Both the position numbers and the translations under genes were made by a program. A stretch of DNA of 34,823 nt from Desulfobulbaceae bacterium. Lineage in GTDB: Bacteria; Desulfobacterota; Desulfobulbia; Desulfobulbales; VMSU01. The stretch spans positions 1 to 34,823 of the forward strand of contig JAQUKQ010000016.1 in assembly GCA_028718985.1 (NCBI GenBank), given 5' to 3'. The notes under the pieces were generated by a model. The model saw only the letters and a list, made by a program, of their open reading frames with translations. It was not told where the DNA came from and ran no database searches. The first letter of the stretch is position 1. Each line of letters begins with the position of its first letter. This document shows positions 9,027-18,475 of the stretch, piece after piece.

Positions 9027-9446
9027 ATGAGAACGAAAGCATTTAAAGAAGAGAGACGGCTATTTTCGCGTTTTACGTTTGAAGAGGGGGCCCTCGTTGT
9101 TAATCAAAATATCATTGGGCTCCTCGACAATATAAGTCTTGGGGGGGCATCTTTTCAGTATTTTGATAAAGGGCAGGGGGCTCTAGATGGATCGGCTTTG
9201 GAGATAATTCTTCCATTTGGGAACATTTTGATCAAAGCAGGGCAATACGCTGTGGTTGCCCCTGCGTCACTGGATAGAGTTGCGACTGCCAGCAATCAAG
9301 CGCAGGTGAAGAAGTATCATCTGCGATTCGTAGGTCTTGCCTCATCAGAATTACAGAGCTTGTGGCAGATGATCAAAATCCATAGCGTTCGGTCATGGGA
9401 TGAATCGGCGTTTTTACCGATTCATCAAAGTCAGCATAAAGGGTAG
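9027..9446 (+). CDS. PilZ domain protein, probable cyclic-di-GMP effector
   Basis: A 139-residue single-domain protein. The start at 9027 is chosen because AGAGGGG lies six bases before it, and because the alternative ATG at 8967 falls before the start site expected from the sigma-54 promoter. PilZ ligand motifs are visible: RxxxR as Arg11-Leu-Phe-Ser-Arg15, and NxSxxG as Asn35-Ile-Ser37-Leu-Gly-Gly40. Strands and a C-terminal helix (SSELQSLWQMIKIH) follow the normal PilZ order. It likely binds c-di-GMP and controls motility, polysaccharide or another surface process through a partner. The receiver protein at 9606 follows 159 bases downstream on the same strand. Confidence 0.85.
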   Translation: MRTKAFKEERRLFSRFTFEEGALVVNQNIIGLLDNISLGGASFQYFDKGQGALDGSALEIILPFGNILIKAGQYAVVAPASLDRVATASNQAQVKKYHLRFVGLASSELQSLWQMIKIHSVRSWDESAFLPIHQSQHKG

Positions 9447-9605
9447 CAACGTCGGAATAGCTAGGACGCCTGTCTGGATTTACTGACAGCTTGATTCGTC
9501 ACTGCTGGAGGGGGGTTGACTGGAAGTCTTTGCGGGGGTTCAAGCACGGGTGTCACCATTAAGAGACAACATCGTTTCCAGAACGAAAAACGGAGTTAGT
9601 AGGCT

Positions 9606-10013
9606 ATGGGCCAGTCAGAGACAGCTAAGATCCTGGTGGTTGACGATAACAAAATGATTCATGGCTTGATCGAGACGGCGCTTGATGATTGCCCGTTTCA
9701 GGTATTTCATGCCTACGATGGTGGCGAAGGGGTTCGCTTATACTATGGTCAGCAACCGGCATTGATGCTGCTTGATATTGATATGCCCGTTATGAATGGT
9801 TTGCAGGTGCTTGCACATCTTAATGTGAAAGCCAATACACATTGCCCTGTGATTGTCATGAGTGGGTTGGCTACAGCCAGGGAACAAGAGCAATGCCTGA
9901 GCCTTGGGGCCAAAATGTTTATCGGGAAGCCTTTTCAAATCGTGTCGCTCGTCAAAAGCATCAAGTTGCTTCTTGAACAGCACGACATCTGCTATGCTTC
10001 AACTTTGGCCTAA
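9606..10013 (+). CDS. Single-domain response regulator (CheY-like receiver)
   Basis: A 135-residue protein made of one receiver domain and no output domain. Residues expected for phosphorylation are present: Asp13/Asp14 (LVVDDNKMIH), acceptor Asp57 (LLDIDMPVMNG), Ser of VIVMSGLA and Lys of FIGKPFQ. The start ATG is preceded by GGAG about eleven bases upstream. It may act as a phosphate relay or bind a partner such as a flagellar or pilus component. The preceding PilZ gene suggests joint control of a surface process. It need not be the CheY of the operon at 2-7304. Confidence 0.9.
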   Translation: MGQSETAKILVVDDNKMIHGLIETALDDCPFQVFHAYDGGEGVRLYYGQQPALMLLDIDMPVMNGLQVLAHLNVKANTHCPVIVMSGLATAREQEQCLSLGAKMFIGKPFQIVSLVKSIKLLLEQHDICYASTLA

Positions 10014-10056
10014 CAGCTTTGTTACGATGTTGGACCTGCTTCCTGTGCATCAATGG

Positions 10057-11238
10057 TTATTTCGGCGTTGCCATAAGGATGTCGAAACTCTTGCCATTTG
10101 AGCCTGCCCATACCACCTGCCCGTGATTGTTTAGGTCCACCATCTGGGAGTAATGCCCGACGAAACTGTCGCTGACCTTGCCGATTTGCTTGGTGGCGGC
10201 TTGGTAGACGGCGATGCCGATGCCGTCTGTGTCATGGATCATCCAGGCAATATCGCCAGCATCGTTGATGCGAGGTTCGGTGTTGTCAAGGGGACCTTCA
10301 GTGAGCTTGGTTGTTATCCCATCGGCATACATGAAGATTTGCCAATGATCGCCATCGAATCCCTGCCAAACGACGGTTCCCCGGTCATTGACTTGCGGCT
10401 CGCAATCATTGGTGTTGTTTGTCGTGATTTGGACAGGATCTGAGGCCTGCGCTAATTTAAGAACAACTTCGTCGTCCTTGCCATCATTACGTTCCCAAAC
10501 CATATTCCCATTATTGCTGATTTGCGGATTCATATCGACCTCCGTGTCGGCGGTGATTTGGCTGATTCCTCCGGCTGTCTTAGTGAAAATGTCGAAGTTC
10601 TTTTCACCCTTGCCCCTCCACATTATCGTCCCTGCGTCATTGATCCGCACCTGAACGTTAAAGCGATTGTTATTGGTAACTTGCGACACTGCCCCGGCGG
10701 CATAGTGGAAAATCTCGTAGTTGTCTATTTTCCCCTCGCTGTCAGCTGCTCCCGCGATCCAGACCACTTCGCCATTATTGTTTAGTTTGGGGTGACGATT
10801 CATCAATGCATTGGATGTAAGTTTTGTCACCACCCCATTTGAATAAAGGAAAATGTCTGAGTGCTTGCTGTCGCTGCCCATCCAGACGATCTCATCCTGG
10901 TCGTTTATCCGAGGGTCAGTATTATCGAGGGCGTTATCGGTAAGTTGATGAGGCGTCTCTTCGCTGGCCGTTATGTAAAAAATCTGATAATGCTTGCCGA
11001 CTTTGGCCTGCCAGACCAGCGAGGCAGAGTTATTTGTCCTTGGCAGTTTGTAGTACATATCACTGGCAGTAATCAACTGCATGTCGTAGCCAGGGACAGG
11101 GCCTGAAGAAGGTTCTTTAGATGCAGGCATCTGGCTGGCAGGAGTCGGCTCTTCTGCTACGGCGAGTTGGGGGAGAAAAACACCGCCTACAGTCAATAGC
11201 ATGGCGGAGAAAACGAAGGGTTTGATGATGTGGCGCAT
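10057..11238 (-). CDS. Secreted TolB/beta-propeller-like repeat protein
   Basis: 393 residues from the ATG at 11238. The in-frame ATG at 11250 is less likely because GGAGAG lies correctly spaced for the second ATG. A signal peptide (hydrophobic core about 10-28, ending in AVAEE) is followed by a Pro/Ser-rich linker and eight repeats of about 45 residues. Each has a tryptophan strand (VVWQG, IVWMG, IMWRG, VVWAG), an IFxY strand, LTxN and a PxINDxG turn. Such repeats usually build a beta-propeller. No enzyme residues were recognised. Probably periplasmic or extracellular, with a binding role. It lies 192 bases after the glycosidase-like gene on the same strand and may be cotranscribed. Confidence 0.75.
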   Translation of the reverse strand: MRHIIKPFVFSAMLLTVGGVFLPQLAVAEEPTPASQMPASKEPSSGPVPGYDMQLITASDMYYKLPRTNNSASLVWQAKVGKHYQIFYITASEETPHQLTDNALDNTDPRINDQDEIVWMGSDSKHSDIFLYSNGVVTKLTSNALMNRHPKLNNNGEVVWIAGAADSEGKIDNYEIFHYAAGAVSQVTNNNRFNVQVRINDAGTIMWRGKGEKNFDIFTKTAGGISQITADTEVDMNPQISNNGNMVWERNDGKDDEVVLKLAQASDPVQITTNNTNDCEPQVNDRGTVVWQGFDGDHWQIFMYADGITTKLTEGPLDNTEPRINDAGDIAWMIHDTDGIGIAVYQAATKQIGKVSDSFVGHYSQMVDLNNHGQVVWAGSNGKSFDILMATPK

Positions 11239-11430
11239 AACGCTCTCCATGAAAAAGGTAGTGGATTATGATTGGATTTGAATGGTTGGGCCAATGACGG
11301 CTACATGCCCTCATCTCTTGTAGCAAAAAAATGTTCCTTCTACAACCTGTTCCCCTCATGTAACAGAGAGAGGGGGGAGAAATGAAAAGCTGAGCTTGCG
11401 CCTGGAAACTTCGATTGCCCGGTTGACGTT

Positions 11431-13488
11431 TCAGCGGCCATACACCTTTATTTCACCAAGCCATGTCCGGAAGAGTCGATCTCTTTTTGATTGTTGCGGT
11501 CTCTTGCTGGTAATGCGGATATAGCGGGCCGCTTGCGGCGGGAAAGTGGCGGTTAGTGCCGCTTCGTTGCTTGGGCGATTGCCAAGCAGGGTAATTTTTC
11601 GCCACTTTTTGTTATCCACAGAGATCGTTACCTCAATTGACTTGTTGGAGATGGCACACTCCTGGTCAACGCCTCCATACCCTGGGAATATCTCCATTCG
11701 TTGCACGTCAAAATTTTGCCCCAGATCGACAATCACCTGCTCAGGCTGAGCGTTTTTTTTGCCTGCTGAACGCCATGAAGTCAGCCGCTTGCCGTCGGTC
11801 AGGTTAGTGGCCGGCCAGGCAGGTTCGAAGGTTGAGGCGACCACCTTTTTTTGCAAGGCAAGATTTTCAAAGGGTTCCTTCGATGTCTGCCAGGTCTCCG
11901 GGATTGGCTGGAGAAAGCAGTTCTCACCATAGTTTTTATCAGTAGGGATTTTCGTTGCATCCGGTTCAGGTCTATGGGTAGTGTAGATGACGACCTCGCC
12001 GGCATCGATTGTGTCACGAAACAATTTTCCGGCGTTCTCATTCGGCATGGGTGTCTGATCGGCACGGACAGGAGGATTTTCTGTCGGGCCGTAGGCATAG
12101 CGGTACAATGGCCGGTCAAGTGGACGAGAAAGGGAAATCTCTATGGCTTTGCTCTCTTTGCCCTCATTGATCACTAACATGGTCAGCACCCCATCTTTTT
12201 GTCCGACCGCCGCAATCGGGAGATCGGCAAGGCCCTTGGTCTGCAAGACCTGAGTGCCTGCTTGTCCCATGAGGCGCGACAGCAGGGTGAAAGCTTGCCC
12301 CGCCGGACGAACTGCTTGGCTTTCTGGCAGCCAAGGGAAAAGCCCCCAGCTATGTTTGCCGTCCAGAAACGAATCGCGATTGCTGTGATACTTGAGGGGG
12401 GCCGGGTAGTATTGGTCGTTGAAGATCCAGAGGAAGGAGGCTTGGGCCCCGGCGTTCAGGAAAGCGGCATTGGCTTGGGCCAGTGCCGTACCGTACTGGC
12501 CGCTCCGGCGGAGCGAAAAGTCCTGAATGCCATATTCGTCAATCCAGAAGGGCTTTCCTGTCTTCGCCACTGCATTTTTTATCGCAAGTGCCATCTCGTA
12601 CCACTCGTTGTAGGTGGTGAAGTTGTAGTTGTGACTGGCGTAGATGTCGATGACGTCATCAAGCTCTGCTGCTGCCTGGTCAAGCCACAGCGGTGCCCGG
12701 GAGGTGTTTGGACCGACAACTTTTACCAGCGCGCGGCGGTTGTCATCTAGTAATCGTTGGTTAACGGCACGAAGGGTTCTTTTGTAGTAGTCCCATAGCT
12801 CTTTTCCCGGAGGGGGGTCGCCTTGACGATCGGCCGGTTCGGTAAACATAACAATATATTTGATGTTTGTGAAACCGCGGACTTCGATCATTTGGTGGAG
12901 TGAGTCGCTTACCCACTGACAATACTTTTGCAAGTCATCGGGAAAGGATGGAAGCTGCTGGTCTCGATTCCAGATGACATCTCTCGGGAACCACCATCCC
13001 ATATTTAAGGCGACATCAACATTGATTTTCTGCATGTCTTTCAGCCAGGCATAGAGCCCTTGCATCATGGTGGAATGCCAATCGGCCTCGAGCCAGGGAC
13101 CATCTCTCATCGCCCAGTCCGGACGGTAGAAGGTCCTGGCGATCCGGATGCCAGACGTTTTTACACGCGCCAACTCAATGGCTCGCAGTTTGTCATTCAT
13201 CCCCATTTCGATGGATTCCGGGAGATAGGTAAAGGCGTGATAGACGGCATTGATCCCCAGAAAATTGTCTTGAATGACGGTGTCACGATCGACAGAGAGG
13301 GTATTGTTTGCCAGGGAGGGTAATGGCAGAAGAAAAAGAAGAATGAAGAGCAGCGGCGTTACTTTTTTGCAGATGATGCGCCAGGGGGCGACAGTGTCGT
13401 CAGAGAAAGAAAAAGACTTGCCAATTTTTTCGATAGTCAGTATATAGTCTGACTTTCTGAATTGAATCAAAATTAAGGAGTTTACCAT
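11431..13488 (-). CDS. Secreted glycoside hydrolase-like protein with C-terminal F5/8 (discoidin) domain
   Basis: About 685 residues if started at the ATG at 13488, but the start is doubtful. That ATG shares bases with the rpmB start on the other strand and lies over the rpmB promoter, so a later non-ATG start is possible. A hydrophobic signal segment ([17 protein letters not shown]) precedes a TIM-barrel-like region. Candidate catalytic acid/base is Glu in MFTEPADR (12849-12832) and candidate nucleophile is Glu in FWIDEYG (12549-12530), about 100 residues apart as in clan A retaining glycosidases. The last roughly 150 residues form an F5/8 type C domain ([45 protein letters not shown]), which commonly binds sugars. 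The substrate is unknown. Confidence 0.75.
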   Translation of the reverse strand: MVNSLILIQFRKSDYILTIEKIGKSFSFSDDTVAPWRIICKKVTPLLFILLFLLPLPSLANNTLSVDRDTVIQDNFLGINAVYHAFTYLPESIEMGMNDKLRAIELARVKTSGIRIARTFYRPDWAMRDGPWLEADWHSTMMQGLYAWLKDMQKINVDVALNMGWWFPRDVIWNRDQQLPSFPDDLQKYCQWVSDSLHQMIEVRGFTNIKYIVMFTEPADRQGDPPPGKELWDYYKRTLRAVNQRLLDDNRRALVKVVGPNTSRAPLWLDQAAAELDDVIDIYASHNYNFTTYNEWYEMALAIKNAVAKTGKPFWIDEYGIQDFSLRRSGQYGTALAQANAAFLNAGAQASFLWIFNDQYYPAPLKYHSNRDSFLDGKHSWGLFPWLPESQAVRPAGQAFTLLSRLMGQAGTQVLQTKGLADLPIAAVGQKDGVLTMLVINEGKESKAIEISLSRPLDRPLYRYAYGPTENPPVRADQTPMPNENAGKLFRDTIDAGEVVIYTTHRPEPDATKIPTDKNYGENCFLQPIPETWQTSKEPFENLALQKKVVASTFEPAWPATNLTDGKRLTSWRSAGKKNAQPEQVIVDLGQNFDVQRMEIFPGYGGVDQECAISNKSIEVTISVDNKKWRKITLLGNRPSNEAALTATFPPQAARYIRITSKRPQQSKRDRLFRTWLGEIKVYGR
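13418..13446 (+). promoter_or_regulatory. Sigma-70 promoter of rpmB
   Basis: TTGCCA (13418-13423) and TATATA (13441-13446) are separated by exactly 17 bases. The expected start site is about 13453, leaving a leader of about 34 bases with AAGGAG before the rpmB ATG. It lies over the 5' end of the divergent glycosidase-like gene. Confidence 0.65.
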
Positions 13489-13702
13489 GTCAAGAATGTG
13501 TGAATTATGTGGCAAGAAGCCATCTACCGGTAATAACGTCAGCCATGCCCACAACAAGACCCGTCGTCGTTGGTTGCCTAATCTGCAGACAGTGAGAGTT
13601 GCGACCGACAGCGGCAACGCTAAGCACGTCCGGGTGTGCACTCGTTGTATCCGTTCCGGCGCGGTGGTTAAGCCGATGGTTAAATCTGTTGTTAAGCATT
13701 GA
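13487..13702 (+). CDS. rpmB: 50S ribosomal protein L28
   Basis: 71-residue large-subunit protein. [20 protein letters not shown] and the following Asn-Lys-Thr-Arg-Arg-Arg-Trp are diagnostic. Two CxxC pairs (CELC near the N-terminus, CTRC near residue 51) mark the zinc-binding C+ form, rather than the zinc-free form some bacteria induce under zinc limitation. AAGGAG lies seven bases before the ATG. The gene stands alone with its own promoter and terminator. A long antisense frame covers it but is almost certainly not coding here. Confidence 0.98.
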   Translation: MSRMCELCGKKPSTGNNVSHAHNKTRRRWLPNLQTVRVATDSGNAKHVRVCTRCIRSGAVVKPMVKSVVKH

Positions 13703-13727
13703 TTTCCTGCAGTAAAGTTGCTCGGTT

Positions 13728-13785
13728 GGGCTGAAGTCCTCAAGGCGTTGCCCCGAGGTTTCAGCCCCAGCTGATTTTCTCTTTT
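13728..13785 (+). terminator. Terminator downstream of rpmB
   Basis: GGGCTGAAGTCCTC and GAGGTTTCAGCCC form a stem of about 12 pairs with one bulge, around a GC-rich loop, followed by a T-rich stretch (TTTTCTCTTTT). On the opposite strand no T-tract follows, so it probably serves rpmB rather than the convergent rsh gene. Confidence 0.7.
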
Positions 13786-13794
13786 GTTCTCTTG

Positions 13795-15972
13795 CTACAT
13801 CCTCCTCGCTTTTAACACCCCCCTGATATTCATTAGTCTTTGCAGGATGATCGACAGGTGCTCTTTGTCGCTTACCTCGACGACCAAGTCGATTGTTGCC
13901 TCAATGGAGACCTTCGATGAGTGCGCTTCAACATCAAGGATGTCAGCGTTCTCGGCGGTTACCTGGTTGCAGATCTGCACGAGGAGCCCTTTGCTGTTTT
14001 GGGCCAGGATCTGAATTTTCGCCTTGTGACTGCTGTTGCTGGTCGTCCAACGAACCGAGACGCGACGGTTTGGGTCGGAGTCGAGAAAGTTACGGCACTC
14101 CGCTTTATGAACCGACACCCCGCGGCCAGCGGTGATAAAGCCACCAATGGCATCGCCCGGCATTGGCAAGCAGCAGTTGCTGATTTTGACCAAGACATTA
14201 TCGATACCATCGATCTTGACAATGCTCTGGCTTGATTTTCTGGCCTTGACGATTCTAGATGTGAGCAGGGGCTCTTGCTCAATGCTAATAGGTTCTTCCG
14301 GCGGTTTTTGTCTCTCATCTTTGATCTCAAAGGCAGTCAAGATCTCCCCGAGGGTCTGGATGGTGATTTTGCCGCTACCTGTCTTTCTCAACAGGTCTTC
14401 CAGGCTGTTGCAGCCCAGTTTCTTAAGGATCTCCCGCACTTCACCAGATTTTATGATGCGTTTGAGATTCAAATTATGCCTTTTCAATTCTCGCTCGCAA
14501 ATCTCGCGACCAATCTCTAGAAAGCGCTCCTGTTCCTCTTGCAGCAACCAATGCCGAATCCTGTTCTTTGCTCGGCTGGTCTTAACCAGTGAAAGCCAGC
14601 CTTGGTTCGGGTGTTGACTGGGGGAGGTGATGATCTCGATGACATCACCGTTTTGGATTTCGTGTTTCAGCGGGACGATGCGTCCATTGACTTTGGCTCC
14701 CGTGCAGCGGTTGCCAACCTGGGTGTGGATGCTGTAAGCAAAATCAAGGGGCGTGCTGCCGGAAGGGAGTTCCTTAACGTCTCCATTCGGGGTAAGGGCA
14801 TAGACCTCGGCATGATCCAGTTCGGTCTTGACCGCGTCTAAGAATTCGCGTGAGTCGTCAACCTCTTGCAGGCTTTGCACCAATTGTTTCAACCAGTGAA
14901 ACAGTCTCGCATCCTTCTGGGAGATAGCCGAGCCTTCCTTGTAGGCCCAATGGGCTGCAATGCCGTCGTTGGCGACCTCGTCCATATCTTTGGTGCGGAT
15001 CTGCACCTCCATGAAATCACCGTGCGGGCCGACCACCGAGGTGTGCAACGATTGATAGAGGTTAGCCTTTGGGGTGCTGATGAAATCCTTGAAGCGGCTG
15101 GCAATAGGCTTCCATAGGGCATGGACGATGCCCATGACCTCATAGCATTCGCCGATTGTCTGAACGATGACCCGGAAGGCGACCTTGTCGTAGACCTTGT
15201 CGATTGAGATGTTCTGGGTGATCAGCTTCCGGTAGATGCTATAGAGATGCTTAGGCCGCCCGAAGATGATAAAGTCCTGCAGGCCGGCCTCGTGGAGTTT
15301 TGCCTCGAGAATCTGTTTGATCTCATCGACAAAGTTCTGTCGGTCTTGCAGGGACATCTCAATCTGCGAGGACAAGGCGGCAAAGGCTTCAGGATTTAAG
15401 TATTGAAAGGCCAGGTCCTCCAGCTCCCGCTTAATCCAGTCGATACCAAGACGGCTAGCCAGCGGGGCGTAGAGGTCACGGGTGTCTTGCGCGAGTTCGC
15501 GCTGGCGGGCCGGATCAACAAAGGAGACTGTTTGCATGTCGTGCAGATGGTCTGCCAGTTTCACCAAGAGTACCCGGATGTCTGTGGACATGGCGAGCAG
15601 CATCTTCTTGACGTTTTCAGCCTTATAGTCCAGCCGGCTCATGAACTGAATGTCGTTAATCTTGGTGGCACCGCTGACAATACTGGCTACGTCCTCCCCA
15701 AAGAGTTCGGCCATCTCGATTTCAGCTGATTTCGGTCGCCCCCTGAGTCCTTTATGCAAGAGCCCAGCGATCACTGTGTGGATATCAAGTCGCATGCTGG
15801 CTAAGATCTTTGCCACTGCGACGGGGTGGGAGAGATACGGGTCGCCTGACATCCGCTTCGGATGTTTCTCATAGATGACGGCCGCGTAGTCATGGGCCTT
15901 GCGGAGCAGGGCACAACTTTTTTCCGGCATGTATTGTGCCGTGAGGGCTATGATTTCATCAATTTGAGGCAT
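13795..15972 (-). CDS. relA: RelA/SpoT homologue with degenerate hydrolase domain ((p)ppGpp synthetase)
   Basis: Stringent-response enzyme making (p)ppGpp from ATP and GTP or GDP. The ATG at 15972 (MPQIDEIIALTAQY) fits the family N-terminus and gives 725 residues; in-frame starts further upstream run into the neighbouring GGDEF remnant. No start has a clear ribosome site. The N-terminal HD domain keeps His49 (LSHPVAVAKIL), but His-Asp is His73-Lys74, the following Glu-Asp is Arg-Gly, and RLHNMRT reads HLHDMQT, so hydrolysis should be lost. The synthetase looks complete: GRPKHLYSIYRK, YDKVAFRVIV, RFKDFISTPK, YQSLHT and EVQIRT. TGS, helical, zinc-finger (NCCLPMPGD) and ACT domains follow. It is last in the ispG-proS block. 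Confidence 0.93.
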   Translation of the reverse strand: MPQIDEIIALTAQYMPEKSCALLRKAHDYAAVIYEKHPKRMSGDPYLSHPVAVAKILASMRLDIHTVIAGLLHKGLRGRPKSAEIEMAELFGEDVASIVSGATKINDIQFMSRLDYKAENVKKMLLAMSTDIRVLLVKLADHLHDMQTVSFVDPARQRELAQDTRDLYAPLASRLGIDWIKRELEDLAFQYLNPEAFAALSSQIEMSLQDRQNFVDEIKQILEAKLHEAGLQDFIIFGRPKHLYSIYRKLITQNISIDKVYDKVAFRVIVQTIGECYEVMGIVHALWKPIASRFKDFISTPKANLYQSLHTSVVGPHGDFMEVQIRTKDMDEVANDGIAAHWAYKEGSAISQKDARLFHWLKQLVQSLQEVDDSREFLDAVKTELDHAEVYALTPNGDVKELPSGSTPLDFAYSIHTQVGNRCTGAKVNGRIVPLKHEIQNGDVIEIITSPSQHPNQGWLSLVKTSRAKNRIRHWLLQEEQERFLEIGREICERELKRHNLNLKRIIKSGEVREILKKLGCNSLEDLLRKTGSGKITIQTLGEILTAFEIKDERQKPPEEPISIEQEPLLTSRIVKARKSSQSIVKIDGIDNVLVKISNCCLPMPGDAIGGFITAGRGVSVHKAECRNFLDSDPNRRVSVRWTTSNSSHKAKIQILAQNSKGLLVQICNQVTAENADILDVEAHSSKVSIEATIDLVVEVSDKEHLSIILQRLMNIRGVLKARRM

Positions 15973-16671
15973 GGGCTGGTGGGGAGTCGTCAGTAACGAC
16001 ATGATAGTTGATACGGTTTTTTGAGCTCTTTTTGACTTGGCACATGAGCTCATCCGCAAATTTGTCGCCACCCATACGCCCTACGATATCGGTAGTGCGG
16101 ACGGATGAAGATAACATCGTAGAAACATCTAGAAGCACTTGGTCCCCGCAGAATGTCCTAATGCATCATTGACATATTTGAAGTTGTCCAGATCCGGAGA
16201 CCCTAAGGCCAGAGGATGGTTTAACCGCTTAAAAACGGAAAGGTAATGGGCCAACCATTCTTGGAATCCGCGGGAATTATTGGTGCCGGTCAGCGCGTCT
16301 GTGCGAGACGATTTTTCTCCCTGTTGTATGTGATTTCTGAACGATTGCAGCAGTTTCAGGGTAATTATGAAAAATCCAAAACGGACAAGGGTGTTCCACA
16401 GGGGGATACAGAGGGAGGAGTATGCATGCCCTCCCAGTAAGTCGATAAACAACAGCCACGTCATTGCTGATAACACACTTATGACGGTCGTGCAGTGCCT
16501 TTGCCCATGCCAACCTGTTATGGCAATGGGGATCACATAGAAAATAGAAAAGGAGGCCTCGTATCCTGTAAGACAATCAAGCAGACCCAGCATGCCAATG
16601 AGCAAAAAACACCCGATAAAGATCATGAGTGGTCTTGCTGCTTCAAGGTGTCTATTGATTGATTGCAACAC
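15959..16671 (-). pseudogene. Frameshifted membrane GGDEF (diguanylate cyclase) gene with GGDKF site
   Basis: The gene starts at GTG 16671 with GGAG about eight bases upstream, 34 bases after proS. It encodes about four membrane helices (IFIGCFLLIGMLGLLDCL, FYVIPIAITGW and others), then a GGDEF opening (RTDALTGTNNSRGF, SPDLDNFKYVNDALGHSAG). The frame then stops at TAG, but sense resumes one frame over as DQVLLDVSTMLSSSVRTTDI, then VGRMGGDKFADELMCQ, ending at TGA 15961-15959. One missing base in the C-run at 16144-16147 (a G-run on the coding strand) would explain the shift. The signature is GGDKF, not GGDEF, and the domain ends about 30 residues early, so cyclase activity is unlikely even if the shift is a sequencing error. 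Its 3' end overlaps the rsh start. Confidence 0.88.
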
Positions 16672-16704
16672 GCTCTCGCTCCTGCAAGTCTTTGGTGGCT
16701 TGAT

Positions 16705-18414
16705 CTAGATGATGGCCTCAGTAAGCATCTTTGTCAGCATTTCGCGGGCCTCCGCGAAGGGTACCTCCGTAATTTCCCCATGCTTACGGTCACGGATTTC
16801 CACGATCCCATCAGCTGAGAATCGTTTGCCGATCGTAACCCGGAAGGGGATGCCAAGCAGGTCGGCATCTTTGAATTTACTGCCAGGCCTTTCATCTCGA
16901 TCATCAAGCAGGGTGTCAATCCCTTTCTCCCGCAGGGATTGGTAGAGATCTGTTGCTGCGGTCGTGATCGCATCATCGGTAAACCCTAAGTTCAGAATGA
17001 TCACCTGAAAGGGTGCGATTGGCAGCGGGAAGACAATGCCGTCTTTGTCGTGATTCTGCTCGATGGCTGCGGCCATTACCCGGCTGACGCCGATACCGTA
17101 ACAGCCCATGATGAAGGGTTGTTCCTGGCCATTGCTATCCAGAAATTTGGCGTTTAAGGCCTCACTGTAAGCAGTGCCAAGCTTGAAGATGTGGCCAACT
17201 TCGATGCCGCGGGGCAGCTCCAACTCGCCACCGCAAAGTGGGCAGTGGTCAGTGGTGGTGATCATTCGCAGATCGGCGGTTTTTTCAACCGTGAAATCGC
17301 GACCTAGATTGGCGTTCAGGTAGTGGAAATTTTTCTCGTTGGCACCGGTTGTGAAATTCTGCATCGTGGTGACCGTGAGGTCGGCCACCACGGGAATTTT
17401 GAGGCCGATTGGCCCCAGGTAGCCGGTTGGTACCCCCGTTGCGTCGAAACACTCCTGGTCGCTTGCCAATTCGACCTCGTTTGCGCCCAGCATATTCTTC
17501 AGCTTGACTGTCTGGACCTCGTGGTCGCCGCGCAGCAGTACCGCTACCGGGCGGCCGTCGGCGATGTAGACCATGGTTTTGAGCAAGTTCTGCGGCGCAA
17601 TCTTCAAGAAATCGCAAACCGCATCGACCTTGCGTTTGCCCGGGGTCTCAATCTTGGAGAGAGGTTTCTCCTCCCTGCGTTCGCTTAGCGGCGCGGCGCT
17701 GCAGGCTGCTTTTTCGAGGTTGGCGGCATAGGAGCACTGCCGGCAAATGACAATTGTGTCCTCGCCGGTGTCGGCCAGCACCATGAACTCATGGGAGAAA
17801 CTGCCGCCGATGGTGCCGGTGTCTGCTTCCACCGCTCGGAACTGGAGGCCGCAGCGGCTAAATATTTGGTGATACGCCTTATTCATCGCCTCGTAGGCGG
17901 CATCAGCCCCCGCCTCCGTGGCGTCGAAACTGTAGGCGTCTTTCATGATGAATTCGCGGCCTCGCATCAAGCCAAAGCGTGGTCTGATCTCGTCGCGAAA
18001 CTTTGTCTGGATCTGGTAGAGGTTGACGGGCAGGCCTCGGTAAGAGTGGATATTATTCCTGACCAGATCGGTGATGACCTCTTCGTGGGTCGGTCCGAGA
18101 CAGGATTCTCGTCCATGGCGGTCTTTGAAACGCAAGAGCTCTGGCCCATATTTTTGCAAACGACCGGACTCGGCCCAGAGGTCAGCCGGTTGCACCATCG
18201 GTAAGAGGACCTCCTGGGCTCCAGCGGCGTTCATCTCCTCTCTCACGATGCGTTCGATTTTGCGAAGCGTCATGAGCCCGAGAGGCAGGTAGGAGTAAAC
18301 GCCACTGGTTAATTTACGGATGAAGCCGGCCCGCATTAGCAGCTTGTGGCTGACGACATCGGCCTCGGACGGGTTCTCTTTTAAGGTGGGAATCAGGAGT
18401 TTGGTGAAGAGCAT
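16705..18414 (-). CDS. proS: Prolyl-tRNA synthetase (bacterial type, with editing insertion)
   Basis: Charges tRNA-Pro with proline. The ATG at 18414 has AGAGGA just upstream and gives 569 residues, the usual bacterial length; the frame is open further upstream over ispG, but that is not coding in this frame. Class II motifs are seen: motif 1 region ([20 protein letters not shown]), motif 2 ([19 protein letters not shown]) and motif 3 ([17 protein letters not shown]). Between motifs 2 and 3 lies the YbaK-like editing insertion (about residues 220-390, with LLKTMVY and [12 protein letters not shown]). The C-terminal anticodon-binding domain is present. It lies 62 bases after ispG. The tRNA-Pro(UGG) at 8404 is one substrate. 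Confidence 0.98.
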   Translation of the reverse strand: MLFTKLLIPTLKENPSEADVVSHKLLMRAGFIRKLTSGVYSYLPLGLMTLRKIERIVREEMNAAGAQEVLLPMVQPADLWAESGRLQKYGPELLRFKDRHGRESCLGPTHEEVITDLVRNNIHSYRGLPVNLYQIQTKFRDEIRPRFGLMRGREFIMKDAYSFDATEAGADAAYEAMNKAYHQIFSRCGLQFRAVEADTGTIGGSFSHEFMVLADTGEDTIVICRQCSYAANLEKAACSAAPLSERREEKPLSKIETPGKRKVDAVCDFLKIAPQNLLKTMVYIADGRPVAVLLRGDHEVQTVKLKNMLGANEVELASDQECFDATGVPTGYLGPIGLKIPVVADLTVTTMQNFTTGANEKNFHYLNANLGRDFTVEKTADLRMITTTDHCPLCGGELELPRGIEVGHIFKLGTAYSEALNAKFLDSNGQEQPFIMGCYGIGVSRVMAAAIEQNHDKDGIVFPLPIAPFQVIILNLGFTDDAITTAATDLYQSLREKGIDTLLDDRDERPGSKFKDADLLGIPFRVTIGKRFSADGIVEIRDRKHGEITEVPFAEAREMLTKMLTEAII

Positions 18415-18475
18415 AGAGTCCTCTTGCGAACAAGTTTTTGAGGTAATTGAAAATGTGCGTGGTGGTCTTACTTCT

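Noticed and set aside
13489-13743. N-terminal extension of the glycosidase-like protein across rpmB
   Set aside because: It is the antisense of a conserved ribosomal protein gene, and the signal peptide lies further downstream.
15973-16071. Longer rsh start at GTG 16071
   Set aside because: The extra residues overlap the GGDKF segment of the decayed cyclase and do not resemble RSH N-termini.
17338-17355. Sigma-54-like TTGGCAC inside proS
   Set aside because: No GC doublet at the required distance, and it lies within a coding region.
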